DNA of 64,000 bases from JBAOHV01 sp963714875 (GTDB lineage: Bacteria > Actinomycetota > Acidimicrobiia > Acidimicrobiales > Microtrichaceae): contig CAVQQI010000011.1 in assembly GCA_963714875.1 (NCBI GenBank), positions 1,178,001 to 1,242,000 on the forward strand, in the 5' to 3' direction. The notes beneath the pieces are model-generated. The model was not told the DNA's origin. It saw nothing but the letters and a program-made list of their open reading frames with translations, and did no database searches. This document shows positions 45,892 to 53,879 of this stretch, one piece after another (positions within the stretch are counted from its first letter, which is position 1; each line of letters starts with the position of its first letter). The position numbers and the translations under genes were made by a program.

Positions 45892-46611
45892 TCAGGCGGC
45901 AGACCCGAGTTGGTCCAGCAGCACCAGATCGTCCGAGGTGACCAGCCGGGCCTCGAGTGCGTGGGCGACGAGCCGGCGACGCCGGTCAGCCGCTCCGGTG
46001 CCGATGCCGCCGTGCACCCCCGCGACGCCGGCGCGGTGCAACTTCTCGCACAGGTGATCGAGCTTGCGGTTGAACTTCGGCAGGCTCCATCCGAGCCTGG
46101 CAGCGCCCTGGCGGTTGGCGAGGATGGGCCCGTCGACGGCGCCGGGGTCGACGAGCCGTCGTTCGCACATGGCGAGCAGCAACAGCCGCTGGTCGTCGTT
46201 CAGCTCGACACGCCCCCATTCGAGGGTGCGGGTGCCTGCCAGCCCGTCGGGGCCCAACAGGTCGATCGCCCACTCATCGGTCTCGAGTGCACCGAGCAGC
46301 TCGTAGTTGGTGGGACCCGCCGAGAACGTCAGCACGAACTCGCCGTGGGTCAGTGCCACCGAGGTGCCCGGGGCGATCAGTGCCGAACTCGGCCCGTTCG
46401 CGTCGCGCAGCTGCAGCGGAACCCGACTGCCGAGGTGGTCGAGCCACCACACGCCGTCTCGTTCGGCGAATCGCCCGAGCAGGCGGTGCAGGTAGGGGTT
46501 GTCGTCGATCTCGAGCCCGCCGGAGCGCCCGAAGGTGAGCTCCCCTCCGGGGGCTACCGCCCGTTCCTCACCACAGAAGTCCACGAAGAGCGCTGCCAGC
46601 CATGGCGCCAC
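45892..46611 (-). CDS. FHA-like domain protein with C-terminal helical domain
   Basis: A 239-residue cytoplasmic protein. Residues 1-110 resemble a forkhead-associated fold (GGELTFGRSGGLEIDDNPYLHRLLGRFAERDGVWWLDHLGSR), which binds phosphothreonine in its family. The C-terminal half (WGRVELNDDQRLLLLAMCE, then GAARLGWSLPKFNRKLDHLCEKLHRAGVAG) looks like a winged helix. It starts at GTG 46611. It converges on the EccC-like gene, and FHA proteins often regulate type VII secretion, so a functional link is plausible but unproven. Confidence 0.75.
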   Translation of the reverse strand: MAPWLAALFVDFCGEERAVAPGGELTFGRSGGLEIDDNPYLHRLLGRFAERDGVWWLDHLGSRVPLQLRDANGPSSALIAPGTSVALTHGEFVLTFSAGPTNYELLGALETDEWAIDLLGPDGLAGTRTLEWGRVELNDDQRLLLLAMCERRLVDPGAVDGPILANRQGAARLGWSLPKFNRKLDHLCEKLHRAGVAGVHGGIGTGAADRRRRLVAHALEARLVTSDDLVLLDQLGSAA

Positions 46612-46653
46612 TCTAGAAGGTCCCTGACATCTTTCATAGCTTTTCGTTATATT
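46612..46653 (-). promoter_or_regulatory. AT-rich promoter region of the FHA-like gene
   Basis: This 42-base spacer is much more AT-rich than its surroundings. Read on the minus strand it contains ATATAAC and TATGAAAGAT, either of which could be a -10 element. A -35 match is weak, so the exact start is not assigned. Confidence 0.4.
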
Positions 46654-47883
46654 TCACTCGCCCGGGTCAGGCCCGCCCCACAGCACCGCCAGCGTCGACC
46701 ACGACTGCGGCACCGCGCCGCCGGGCGCGGCGTCGTCGGGGTCCCAGTACTCCGCCCAACCCGACTGCCATGCGCCTGCGGTGCTGCCGCGTGCCAGCTC
46801 CGCCGCCGCAGCAACCCCGGCATCGGTGCCCGAGGCCGCCAGACCGACGATCAGCAGGTGGTCGAGCTGCGGCCAGCTGGGTCCTCGCCAGTAGCTCCGG
46901 GGCCGGAACCTGGGTTCGTCACGATGCACCTGGGCCGGACCGAAGTCGCCACCGAGCGCGTCGACGTCGGTCAGCTCGCCAGCGACCGCGCCGATGATGT
47001 CGGCGTCGCGCTCCACCAGCACGGGCAGCAGCGCCTCGGCGGTGCGGATGCGCCCCGAACCCGCAGCGGTCGGGCCGTCGTCGACCCAGGTGCGTCGGTC
47101 GGGGTCCCAGCGGGTGTCCAGCGCGTCCACCAGCCCCTCGGCCGCGTCGGCGAGCGAGGGGTCGCCGGTCAGCTCGGCCACCAGCTGCGCGCCGTGGGCG
47201 GTGATCGCGGTGAACGCGACCGACCCGACGGCGAACTCGTCGTTGCTCAACGGCGCGCCCGAGCCGTCACGTCGCACCGTGGCGAGCAGCTCGCCCTTGC
47301 GCTGGAACCACACCTGCTCGTCGTAGGGGTCGGCCGCGATCCCGGCCGAGCCGGGCGCCATCAGGTCGTCCCAACGCGGGCTGTGATCGCATCCCGACTC
47401 CCACGGATGCACCAGTTCGATCAGTCCGGCCGGGCTGCGGCGCCGTCGCTCCAACAGGAACCACAGCCCGGCGACCACCTGGTCGACCAGCCCTGCGGGC
47501 ACGTCGATGCCACGCCGGATCAGGTCCCACAACGCCTGTGCGTACACGGGCGGCTGGGTGATCGACGACGTGCTGGGCGCGTCGCCGACCGGTTCGTGCC
47601 CCCAGAAGCCATCGAGGTCGCGACGACGGTCCAGGTAGCGCATGTGGGGAACGAACCCCGAGCTCTGCTGACCCCCGAGAGCCGTGGCCAGTTCGGACAC
47701 CGCCCGGTCGGGGTCGCCCAGCTCGGCCCACACCATCGAGTGGAAGCACGAGTCCCAGAGCCACAGCCACGGATACGTGGTGCTGTTCGGACAGGTGAAG
47801 CCCGGCTCCCGCCAGTGGGAGGAGAGCACCTCCCGCGCGCTGCGCCGCAGTTCGGCTGCGTCCGGGGCGTGGGTGTTGCCCAT
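46654..47883 (-). CDS. GH63-like (alpha/alpha)6-barrel glycoside hydrolase
   Basis: A 409-residue enzyme of the trehalase/glucosidase-I clan, related to mycobacterial glucosylglycerate or mannosylglycerate hydrolases. Typical stretches are YPWLWLWDSCFHSMVW, FVPHMRY, GFWGHEP, ITQPPVYAQALW, LIELVHPWESGCDHSPRWDD (likely acid) and FRPRSYWRGPSWPQLDHLL. No signal peptide, so it acts on a cytosolic sugar; the substrate is not certain. ATG 47883 is used. It is divergent from a glycosyltransferase by 26 bases, suggesting a linked glycan or compatible-solute role. Confidence 0.83.
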   Translation of the reverse strand: MGNTHAPDAAELRRSAREVLSSHWREPGFTCPNSTTYPWLWLWDSCFHSMVWAELGDPDRAVSELATALGGQQSSGFVPHMRYLDRRRDLDGFWGHEPVGDAPSTSSITQPPVYAQALWDLIRRGIDVPAGLVDQVVAGLWFLLERRRRSPAGLIELVHPWESGCDHSPRWDDLMAPGSAGIAADPYDEQVWFQRKGELLATVRRDGSGAPLSNDEFAVGSVAFTAITAHGAQLVAELTGDPSLADAAEGLVDALDTRWDPDRRTWVDDGPTAAGSGRIRTAEALLPVLVERDADIIGAVAGELTDVDALGGDFGPAQVHRDEPRFRPRSYWRGPSWPQLDHLLIVGLAASGTDAGVAAAAELARGSTAGAWQSGWAEYWDPDDAAPGGAVPQSWSTLAVLWGGPDPGE

Positions 47884-47909
47884 GGCGGGCACCCTAACGT
47901 GTGCCGTCG

Positions 47910-48992
47910 ATGAGCCAGCGAGTTGCGTTCGTGTCGTTCCGCTTCGGCGCGACCGACGGCGTTTCGGTCGTGGCCCGGACGTGGATGGACGCACTCGCCG
48001 CCATGGGCGCCGACGTCGTGACCGTGACAGGCGGGCCGACCGATGCGACCCCGTACCCGAACCGGGTCGTCGACGGGCTCGGTCTCGACGACGCCCTCCC
48101 TGCCGAACAGATCGAACCGACCCTGCGGGCAGCGCTGGACGACGTCGACCTGGCCGTGGTCGAGAACCTGTTGACGATCCCGATGAACCTGGCCGCGTCG
48201 CGAGCGACCGCGTCGGTCCTCGCCGGCCGGCCTGCGCTGGTGCACCACCACGACCCGCCCTGGCACCGAGCCCGCTATTCGCACATCACCGAACTCCCGG
48301 CGACGGACCCTGCGTGGCGACACGTCGCGATCACCCGGCTGCTCGCCGACGAACTGGCCGAGCGTGGCATCGACGCCCGGGTCATCCACAACGCCTTCCC
48401 CGAACCGCCCCACCGCTCACCCGACGAGCTCACGTCGGTGCGTGCAGCAGTGCGCGCCGCGGTGGGCCTCGCCCGCGACGACCTGGTCGTGGCGCACCCG
48501 GTGCGGGCGATCGAGCGCAAGAACGTCCCCGCCGCCATCACCCTGGCCGAACAGCTCGGTGCGACCTACTGGCTGCTGGGCCCCGCGGAAGAGGGCTACG
48601 GCCCCGAGCTCGACCGCCTGCTCGGCGCGGCCCGCTGCCCCGTGGTGCACCACCCGTGGCCGGACTCCGAGGGCATCTACCTGGCTGCGGACCACATCAC
48701 GTTCCCCTCCACCTGGGAGGGGTTCGGCAACCCGCCGCTCGAAGCGTCGTTGTACCGCCGGACGGTCAGCGTCGGCGACTACGCCGTCGCGGACGAACTG
48801 CGCTCGTACGGCTTCGACTGGTTCTCCCCCATGGATGTCGACGGCATCCGGGCCGCGCTCGAACACCCCGAGCAGCCGAGCCAGATCGCCCGGGCAGACC
48901 GCAACCAGCGCATCGCCCGCGAGTCCTTCTCGATCGAACACATGACCACGGATCTCGCTGCGGTGCTGGATGAGGCAGGCTGGTCACCGTGA
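47910..48992 (+). CDS. GT-B glycosyltransferase family 4-like
   Basis: A 360-residue glycosyltransferase. The N-terminal half has RVAFVSFRFGATDGVSVVARTWMDAL; the C-terminal nucleotide-sugar half has VVAHPVRAIERKNVPAAITLAEQL and the donor-binding ITFPSTWEGFGNPPLEAS with Glu residues of the EX7E motif. Acceptor and sugar are unknown. ATG 47910 is used. Its stop overlaps a small membrane-protein gene (GTGA), and it is divergent from the GH63-like hydrolase. Confidence 0.87.
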   Translation: MSQRVAFVSFRFGATDGVSVVARTWMDALAAMGADVVTVTGGPTDATPYPNRVVDGLGLDDALPAEQIEPTLRAALDDVDLAVVENLLTIPMNLAASRATASVLAGRPALVHHHDPPWHRARYSHITELPATDPAWRHVAITRLLADELAERGIDARVIHNAFPEPPHRSPDELTSVRAAVRAAVGLARDDLVVAHPVRAIERKNVPAAITLAEQLGATYWLLGPAEEGYGPELDRLLGAARCPVVHHPWPDSEGIYLAADHITFPSTWEGFGNPPLEASLYRRTVSVGDYAVADELRSYGFDWFSPMDVDGIRAALEHPEQPSQIARADRNQRIARESFSIEHMTTDLAAVLDEAGWSP

Positions 48993-49261
48993 CCGAGCCC
49001 GTCGGCGACGACCCCGTACTCGCCCGCAGAGAACGCATCCGCACCCTGTCCGACCTGGGCCAGCGCGTCGGGTACTCCTGTTTCGCGATCGCCGTGGTGC
49101 TCTTCGTCATCGCGTTCATCGCCCAGTTCCCCAGCTGGCTGGTGACGGTGATCATCGCGGCGATGGTCGTCGGCTCGCTGGTACTCGCGCCGTCGATCGT
49201 GTTCGCCTACGGGGTCAAGGCAGCGGACGCGGACGACCGCGGCGAGAAGTTCGGTTACTGA
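48989..49261 (+). CDS. small two-helix membrane protein
   Basis: A 90-residue protein with a polar N-terminus (LARRERIRTLSDLGQRVGYS) and two adjacent membrane helices (CFAIAVVLFVIAFIAQFP and VTVIIAAMVVGSLVLAPSIVFAYG), ending in an acidic/basic tail. Family not recognised. The GTG start overlaps the glycosyltransferase stop, so it is probably translated with it. Its last 7 bases overlap the end of the convergent Suc_Fer-like gene. Confidence 0.8.
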   Translation: MTEPVGDDPVLARRERIRTLSDLGQRVGYSCFAIAVVLFVIAFIAQFPSWLVTVIIAAMVVGSLVLAPSIVFAYGVKAADADDRGEKFGY

Positions 49262-50274
49262 CCCTCGGGCGGCCGAGCCTTGGCATCGACCACACGCCAC
49301 ACCGGCGCCGTCGGCGTGTCGTCCTCGAGCGGCTCGCGGCATGTCGGCTGGGGGATCCGCCCCGCCAGCTCGACCAGCACCGTCGAGTGGTACGAGCTGT
49401 GGTCGATCAGCTCGGCGGACAATTCGACCTCGCTCACGTCGCCGTCACCCGCGCCGACGACACCACCGCCGACGACGGTCGCGGTCCGCTGCGCCCGGCA
49501 CCAGTCCCAACCGTTGGCAGCCAACGCTTCACGGTCCGCCACCTGCGCTGCCGGACCGGACAGCGACGAGACCCCCCGGCAATGGGCGAGCACTGCTCCC
49601 ACCGGGCCGTCGCGCCGCACCAACTGCAGTGCCAGGTCCGCGTCCAGGTGCGCCCACCCGTAGCCGTCGGGGAAGGTCAACGCCGTGGGAGCGAACCGAT
49701 GACCGCCGGTGTGCGACACCCGCCAGAGCCGAACCCTGGGGTCCCCCTCCAGCCGCTCGGCGAGGACGTCGTGCAACACCGTCCCGAGTCCGCCGCAGCA
49801 CACGTCGCGGCGCCCGTGGGTGCACACGAACAGGTCCAGCACGGTACCGGGCACCTCGACCCGATGGCCGTCGAAGCTCGACACAGCGGCCTCGTCGGCA
49901 CCGATCAGCGCCGCACCGAGCGCTCCCACACGCTCGGGCTCGACCCACCACTCCCGGCGGAGGTACGGGCCAGCTGCGCCGGCCCGTTGCGGGGGCTGCT
50001 CCATCGCGATCACCCGGGTCAGAGCTCCGGTGTCGCCCCGGGGCACCAGGCCCTGCGGTCGCCACGACCGTCCGTCGGCCCCGGCGATCGATGCGCTCGC
50101 AGCGAGCGAATCGAAGGGCTCGTGCTCGGCGATGTCATGCTGCCAGGGCAACGGCACCTCGACGCAGAGGAACGCGTCGTAAGATCCTGCCGAACCGATC
50201 GGATCGGCGCCGGTCGCGAGGTGGAACGGGGCACACCGCAGCGTCTCGGAGCGGGTCAGGGGGATGGACCGCAT
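49255..50274 (-). CDS. sucrase/ferredoxin-like protein (Suc_Fer family)
   Basis: A 339-residue protein of the Suc_Fer-like (thioredoxin-like [2Fe-2S]) family. The Fe-S half has LFVCTHGRRDVCCGGLGTVL and RLWRVSHTGGHRFAPTALTFPDGYGWAHLD, conserved in the family; the rest is a variable N-terminal domain. The physiological role is unknown, despite the old name. ATG 50274 is chosen over the longer frame because the operator-like palindrome lies just upstream. It is divergent from a TetR gene, suggesting control by it. Confidence 0.84.
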   Translation of the reverse strand: MRSIPLTRSETLRCAPFHLATGADPIGSAGSYDAFLCVEVPLPWQHDIAEHEPFDSLAASASIAGADGRSWRPQGLVPRGDTGALTRVIAMEQPPQRAGAAGPYLRREWWVEPERVGALGAALIGADEAAVSSFDGHRVEVPGTVLDLFVCTHGRRDVCCGGLGTVLHDVLAERLEGDPRVRLWRVSHTGGHRFAPTALTFPDGYGWAHLDADLALQLVRRDGPVGAVLAHCRGVSSLSGPAAQVADREALAANGWDWCRAQRTATVVGGGVVGAGDGDVSEVELSAELIDHSSYHSTVLVELAGRIPQPTCREPLEDDTPTAPVWRVVDAKARPPEGQ

Positions 50275-50289
50275 CCGACGATCGTAGTA

Positions 50290-50305
50290 GTTACCCGTCG
50301 GTAAC
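50290..50305. promoter_or_regulatory. TetR-type operator GTTACC-N4-GGTAAC
   Basis: A perfect 6-base inverted repeat, GTTACC (50290-50295) and GGTAAC (50300-50305), with a CGTC spacer. It lies 15 bases above the Suc_Fer-like start and 15 bases before the TetR ATG, so one bound dimer could block both promoters. The TTACC/GGTAA core is a common TetR-family box. Binding has not been shown. Confidence 0.7.
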
Positions 50306-50320
50306 ATAGAGTGGTCCTGT

Positions 50321-50905
50321 ATGCGCCTCCCTGCTGCAGAACGACGCGAGCAACTGCTGCGCACCGCGGTCGGCGTGTTCGCCGAGCACGGCTACCACGC
50401 CACGTCCATGAACGACGTCGCCGAGGCGGCCGGTGTGACCAAACCGGTGCTCTACCAGCACTTCAGCTCCAAACGAGAGCTGTTCATCGAACTGCTGGCC
50501 GACATCGGCCAGGAACTGCGCGTCACGATCTCGAAGGCAACCGCCGATGCCGCCGGACCTCGCCAGCAGATCGAGAACGGGTTCCGCGCCTACTTCTCCT
50601 TCGTCGACGACCACACCGATTCGTTCCGGGTCCTGTTCGGCTCCGGGGCACGACGGGACCCGGAGTTCGCGTCGTTCGCCCGCGGCGTCGAGACCTCGAT
50701 CGCGGATGCGATCGCCGAGCTGATCGTGGTCGACGGCCAACCTGCCCCGCAGCGTCAGGTGCTGGCCCACAGCATCGTGGGGATGACCGAGTCGGCATCG
50801 AGGTACTGGCTCGCGCACGACCGGACACCCGACGTCGACACCCTGGCGATGCAGTTGTCGCAGCTCGCCTGGTCGGGTCTTCGCAACATCGGCGCTGCCG
50901 ACTGA
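50321..50905 (+). CDS. TetR family transcription regulator
   Basis: A 194-residue repressor. The helix-turn-helix is TSMNDVAEAAGVTKPVLYQHFSSKRELF (about 27-54); the C-terminal ligand domain (FRAYFSFVDDHTDSFRVLFGSG) is like the group controlling lipid metabolism. The ligand is unknown. ATG 50321 is 15 bases after the palindromic operator. It is followed by pyrophosphatase after 31 bases. Confidence 0.9.
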   Translation: MRLPAAERREQLLRTAVGVFAEHGYHATSMNDVAEAAGVTKPVLYQHFSSKRELFIELLADIGQELRVTISKATADAAGPRQQIENGFRAYFSFVDDHTDSFRVLFGSGARRDPEFASFARGVETSIADAIAELIVVDGQPAPQRQVLAHSIVGMTESASRYWLAHDRTPDVDTLAMQLSQLAWSGLRNIGAAD

Positions 50906-50936
50906 CACCTCTGGGGGCTCCACTACGGTGCACGCC

Positions 50937-51434
50937 ATGAGTGATCAGATCCCCGCCTGGTTCGAGGTCATCGTCGAGATTCCACAGGGGTCACGCAACA
51001 AGTACGAGGTCGACCACCACACCGGAGCCACCTGGTACGACCGGCACCTCTTCTCCACCACCGTGTATCCGACCGAGTACGGCTTCTTCCCCGACACCCT
51101 GGCCGAGGACGACGACCCGTTGGATGCCCTGATCCTGCTGGAGGATCCGACGTTCCCCGGCTGCCACATCAGAGCCCGACCCGTCGCCGTGCTCGAGATG
51201 ACCGACGAGGCGGGCCGCGACCTGAAGGTGCTCTGCGTGGCGGCCGGCGACCACCGCTGGGACCACATCCAGGACGTCGACGACATCCCCGAGCACCTGC
51301 TGGCAGAGATCAAGCACTTCTTCGAGGTGTACAAGGACCTGGAGCCCGGCAAACGCAGCCAGGTCGGCGACTGGACCGGCCGCGACGACGCCGTCGCAGC
51401 GATCGTGGCGGCACAGGCGGCCTACCGCCCCTAG
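50937..51434 (+). CDS. ppa: inorganic pyrophosphatase
   Basis: A 165-residue soluble family I pyrophosphatase that hydrolyses PPi to phosphate. Active-site regions are EIPQGSRNKYEVDHHTG, YPTEYGFFPDTLAEDDDPLDALILL (the D-x-DPxD Mg site), and DHIQDVDDIPEHLLAEIKHFFEVYKDLEPGK, given here in parts. ATG 50937 (MSDQIPAWFEV) is chosen over the in-frame GTG 50928. Size and order match actinobacterial enzymes. Confidence 0.95.
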   Translation: MSDQIPAWFEVIVEIPQGSRNKYEVDHHTGATWYDRHLFSTTVYPTEYGFFPDTLAEDDDPLDALILLEDPTFPGCHIRARPVAVLEMTDEAGRDLKVLCVAAGDHRWDHIQDVDDIPEHLLAEIKHFFEVYKDLEPGKRSQVGDWTGRDDAVAAIVAAQAAYRP

Positions 51435-51524
51435 CAGATCCACGAGGAGATGCAAGTCGCATCCGTCGGTTTCTTCTGGACCACGGATACGGTGACCTCG
51501 TTCACAGAACGAAAGGGAACCACC

Positions 51525-51944
51525 ATGCTCTCCGTACTCGCCCAAGACCTCACCACCTCCGGCTCCAGCGACGCAGCGAGCGGCGGCGCCATCGGCGTGA
51601 TCGTCGCGATCAGCCTGATCTGGCTGGTCATCTCGCTCGCTGCGCTCTGGAAGATCTTCGTCAAGATGGGCGAGCCCGGTTGGAAGGGCATCATCCCGAT
51701 CTACAGCCAGTACATCATCTTCACCAAGGCCGGGAAGCCGGGGTGGTGGGTCATCCTGCTGTTCATCCCCTGCATCCAGTACGTCGCCCTGTGGTTCGTC
51801 GCCGACGCACTCGGCGATCTGTTCGGCAAGGGCATCGGCTACAAGATCGCGCTGTTCCTGCTGTCGCCGATCATGTACCTGGTGCTCGGATTCGGCGATT
51901 CCCGCTACGTCGGCACTGCGCCGCAGCGCCTGCACTCTGAGTGA
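51525..51944 (+). CDS. DUF5684-like membrane protein
   Basis: A 139-residue protein with a short exported N-terminus and three to four hydrophobic helices: AIGVIVAISLIWLVISLAAL, WWVILLFIPCIQYVALWFV and IGYKIALFLLSPIMYLVLGF. The stretch FVKMGEPGWKGIIPIYSQY is the signature of a family of small membrane proteins (DUF5684) of unknown function. ATG 51525 is preceded by GAAAGGGA; an in-frame upstream GTG region is not supported by similarity. Confidence 0.8.
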   Translation: MLSVLAQDLTTSGSSDAASGGAIGVIVAISLIWLVISLAALWKIFVKMGEPGWKGIIPIYSQYIIFTKAGKPGWWVILLFIPCIQYVALWFVADALGDLFGKGIGYKIALFLLSPIMYLVLGFGDSRYVGTAPQRLHSE

Positions 51945-51986
51945 CCGAACCCTCGAGTTGGCCAACCTCAACCGAGGGGGCGTCAC

Positions 51987-52023
51987 GCGAACGGGCCCGG
52001 CCATCTCGGCCGGGCCCGTTCGC
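51987..52023. terminator. 16-bp perfect hairpin between convergent genes
   Basis: Arms 51987-52002 and 52008-52023 pair perfectly around a five-base loop (ATCTC). It sits 42 bases after the DUF5684 gene and 31 bases before the DUF4190 stop on the other strand. The outer gcgaacg and inner GGCC match the hairpin at 14609, though the middles differ. Confidence 0.8.
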
Positions 52024-52054
52024 GTCCTCCGCCGGTTGCTGCCGAGGCGCAACC

Positions 52055-52837
52055 TCAGCAGTCGGGGTCCTGCATGAACCTCGACTCGTCGCACACCCCG
52101 TCCGAGGGGTCGGTGTTGATCCCGCCGTCGAAGTTCTCGAACTCGGTCTCGACCGCGGAGCCGAGGACGAAGACGAAGAGGATGAACGCGACCGATGCCA
52201 CCACACCGAGCGAGCCGGTGACGATGCCCCCGATGGCCAGGCCTCGCTGCGGCTGACCGGGGAGCTCGTTGGCCTTCTTCATGCCGAGCACGCCCAGCAC
52301 GATCGCGATGGCCCCGAGCAGCAGCCCGACGAAGCCGAAGCAGAAGATGCCGACCAGGCTGATGATGCCGACCACGAGTGATGCGACCGCCAGACCGTTC
52401 GACCCGGACGACGGGGCCTGACCGTACGGTGCTGCCGGGGTGAAACCTCCGGGTGCAGGAGCGCCGTAGGCGGGTGCTCCGAAGCCCGGTGGCGGGGCAC
52501 CGGGCGGCGGCGGGACGGATCCGGGAGCAGCCGGCGGGGCACCGAACCCTGGCGGCGGCGGCACGGCGCCGGGCGGCGTCGGCGCACCCGGCGGTGGCGG
52601 CGCAGCGCCCGATTGACCTGTCGGGGGACCGGGAGGCATACCACCTGGAGCACCCGGCGGGGGCGGGGGCGGAGATGCGGCGTGGCCGCCCGGGGGCGGC
52701 GGACTGCCCTGTGGCGGGCTGCCCTGTGGCGGACTGTCCGGTGGCGGACTTCCCGGAGGCGGTGCCTCACCGAAGGGCGGCGGGGCGTCGGGCCGCTGCT
52801 GTGTCTGATCGGGGTCGTCGGGTGTGCCGTCGCTCAT
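52055..52837 (-). CDS. proline-rich DUF4190-type membrane protein
   Basis: A 260-residue protein. The first 135 residues are low-complexity Pro/Gly/Ala (for example GAPPPGFGAPAYGAPAPGGF), likely a disordered cytosolic region. Two or three helices then follow: LAVASLVVGIISLVGIFCFG, FVGLLLGAIAIVLGVLG, and a further one after QRGLAIGGIVTGSLG, typical of DUF4190. A short acidic tail ends in two Cys-containing turns. Function is unknown. ATG 52837 is used. Confidence 0.82.
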   Translation of the reverse strand: MSDGTPDDPDQTQQRPDAPPPFGEAPPPGSPPPDSPPQGSPPQGSPPPPGGHAASPPPPPPGAPGGMPPGPPTGQSGAAPPPPGAPTPPGAVPPPPGFGAPPAAPGSVPPPPGAPPPGFGAPAYGAPAPGGFTPAAPYGQAPSSGSNGLAVASLVVGIISLVGIFCFGFVGLLLGAIAIVLGVLGMKKANELPGQPQRGLAIGGIVTGSLGVVASVAFILFVFVLGSAVETEFENFDGGINTDPSDGVCDESRFMQDPDC

Positions 52838-52898
52838 GGTGCTCCTCGTGGTCCGCTGCGTGCAGGACCGCGCACCAAGGCTGGCACAGCAGGCCGAC

Positions 52899-53879
52899 TC
52901 AGTCGGGTTTCTCCTCCGTCGCCGGGTGCCGCGGAACATCGACGTCGACCGTCGTGCCGGCCACCCTGACCTCACGTTCGGTCAGCGCCTCGTACGCCGC
53001 CAGGTCCTGGTCGGTCAGGCCCCGTCCCGACAGGCTGCGCGGCCAGCGGCGGTCGTGCAGCACTGCGGCGAACTCGATGCTGTACAGGTACAGCATGCCC
53101 AGCAGATAGCTCCACGACAGGAGCCCCAGCACGACGGCGAACGCGCCGTAGGTGTCCGAGGACTGGGCGACCACCCGTGTGGCGTACCAGCCGCCGAGCG
53201 ACTGCAGCCCCCACCAGCCGAGCCCGGCGAGCAGCGCTCCGGGCAGCTGGGACCGCCACGGGATGCTGCGGGCGCACAGCAACCAGTGCAGACCCAGGTA
53301 GGCGATCGCGCCCGCCAGGATCGGCAGCACCGCGCCCAGGAGCCACGACAGCGCCGCAGCGGCGTCATCGGCCAGGATCCACCGCGCCGCGCCGGACAAC
53401 ATCGCGCACAGTGCGATCAACGCTGCGCCGGGCAACCCCCGCAGGCGTCGCAGCACCCATGGTGGTCGATCGACCATCGGGACCTGCCACGCGGTGTTCA
53501 AGGCCTCCTGCAGCATGTCGAGCAGCCCGAGCCCCGCCCACAACGACACCAGCACCGAGCCGACGAGCACCACGACGCTGCCATCGAACGACTCGGCGCC
53601 ATCGGTGATGTCGGTACCGATGAGCGGCACGTTCGCGAGCGTCGAGTCGATCAGGTCGGCCCGCAGTTCGTCGTTGCCCGCAAGCACCAGGCCCAGCACG
53701 CTGACCAGCGCCAACAGCAGCGGGAACAACGAGAAGAACCCCTTGTAGGCCAACAACATGGCGAGCTGCCCGCCGCGGTCCTCGCCGTACTTCTTGGTCA
53801 CCGCGAACACGACCGCGACCGGCGGCAGTCGGCGTTGCAGCACGTCGACGCGGTCGACGATGTCGTCGACGAGCTTCAG
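52899..53879 (-). CDS. YihY/virulence factor BrkB family membrane protein
   Basis: About 326 residues with six membrane helices; the start region LVDDIVDRVDVLQRRLPPV, DRGGQLAMLLAYKGFFSLFP, and GRPP-like IPWRSQLPGALLAGLGWWGLQ are typical of YihY/BrkB. Its role is unproven (not RNase BN). The correct start is uncertain: no ATG or GTG precedes the conserved N-terminus in frame. A CTG at 53879 overlaps the DUF305 stop (CTGA), in the same way as the GTGA couplings nearby. The next standard start would remove the first helix region. Confidence 0.82.
   Translation of the reverse strand: MKLVDDIVDRVDVLQRRLPPVAVVFAVTKKYGEDRGGQLAMLLAYKGFFSLFPLLLALVSVLGLVLAGNDELRADLIDSTLANVPLIGTDITDGAESFDGSVVVLVGSVLVSLWAGLGLLDMLQEALNTAWQVPMVDRPPWVLRRLRGLPGAALIALCAMLSGAARWILADDAAAALSWLLGAVLPILAGAIAYLGLHWLLCARSIPWRSQLPGALLAGLGWWGLQSLGGWYATRVVAQSSDTYGAFAVVLGLLSWSYLLGMLYLYSIEFAAVLHDRRWPRSLSGRGLTDQDLAAYEALTEREVRVAGTTVDVDVPRHPATEEKPD

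Noticed and set aside
41417..46611. Phage or conjugative origin for the FtsK-like ATPase
   Set aside because: The WXG100 partner, FHA-like part and three-domain layout are those of type VII secretion; no integrase, relaxase or att site is near.
45700..47913. 737-codon plus-strand open frame over the FHA-like and GH63-like genes
   Set aside because: No domain pattern; both minus-strand genes have clear family motifs and normal starts.
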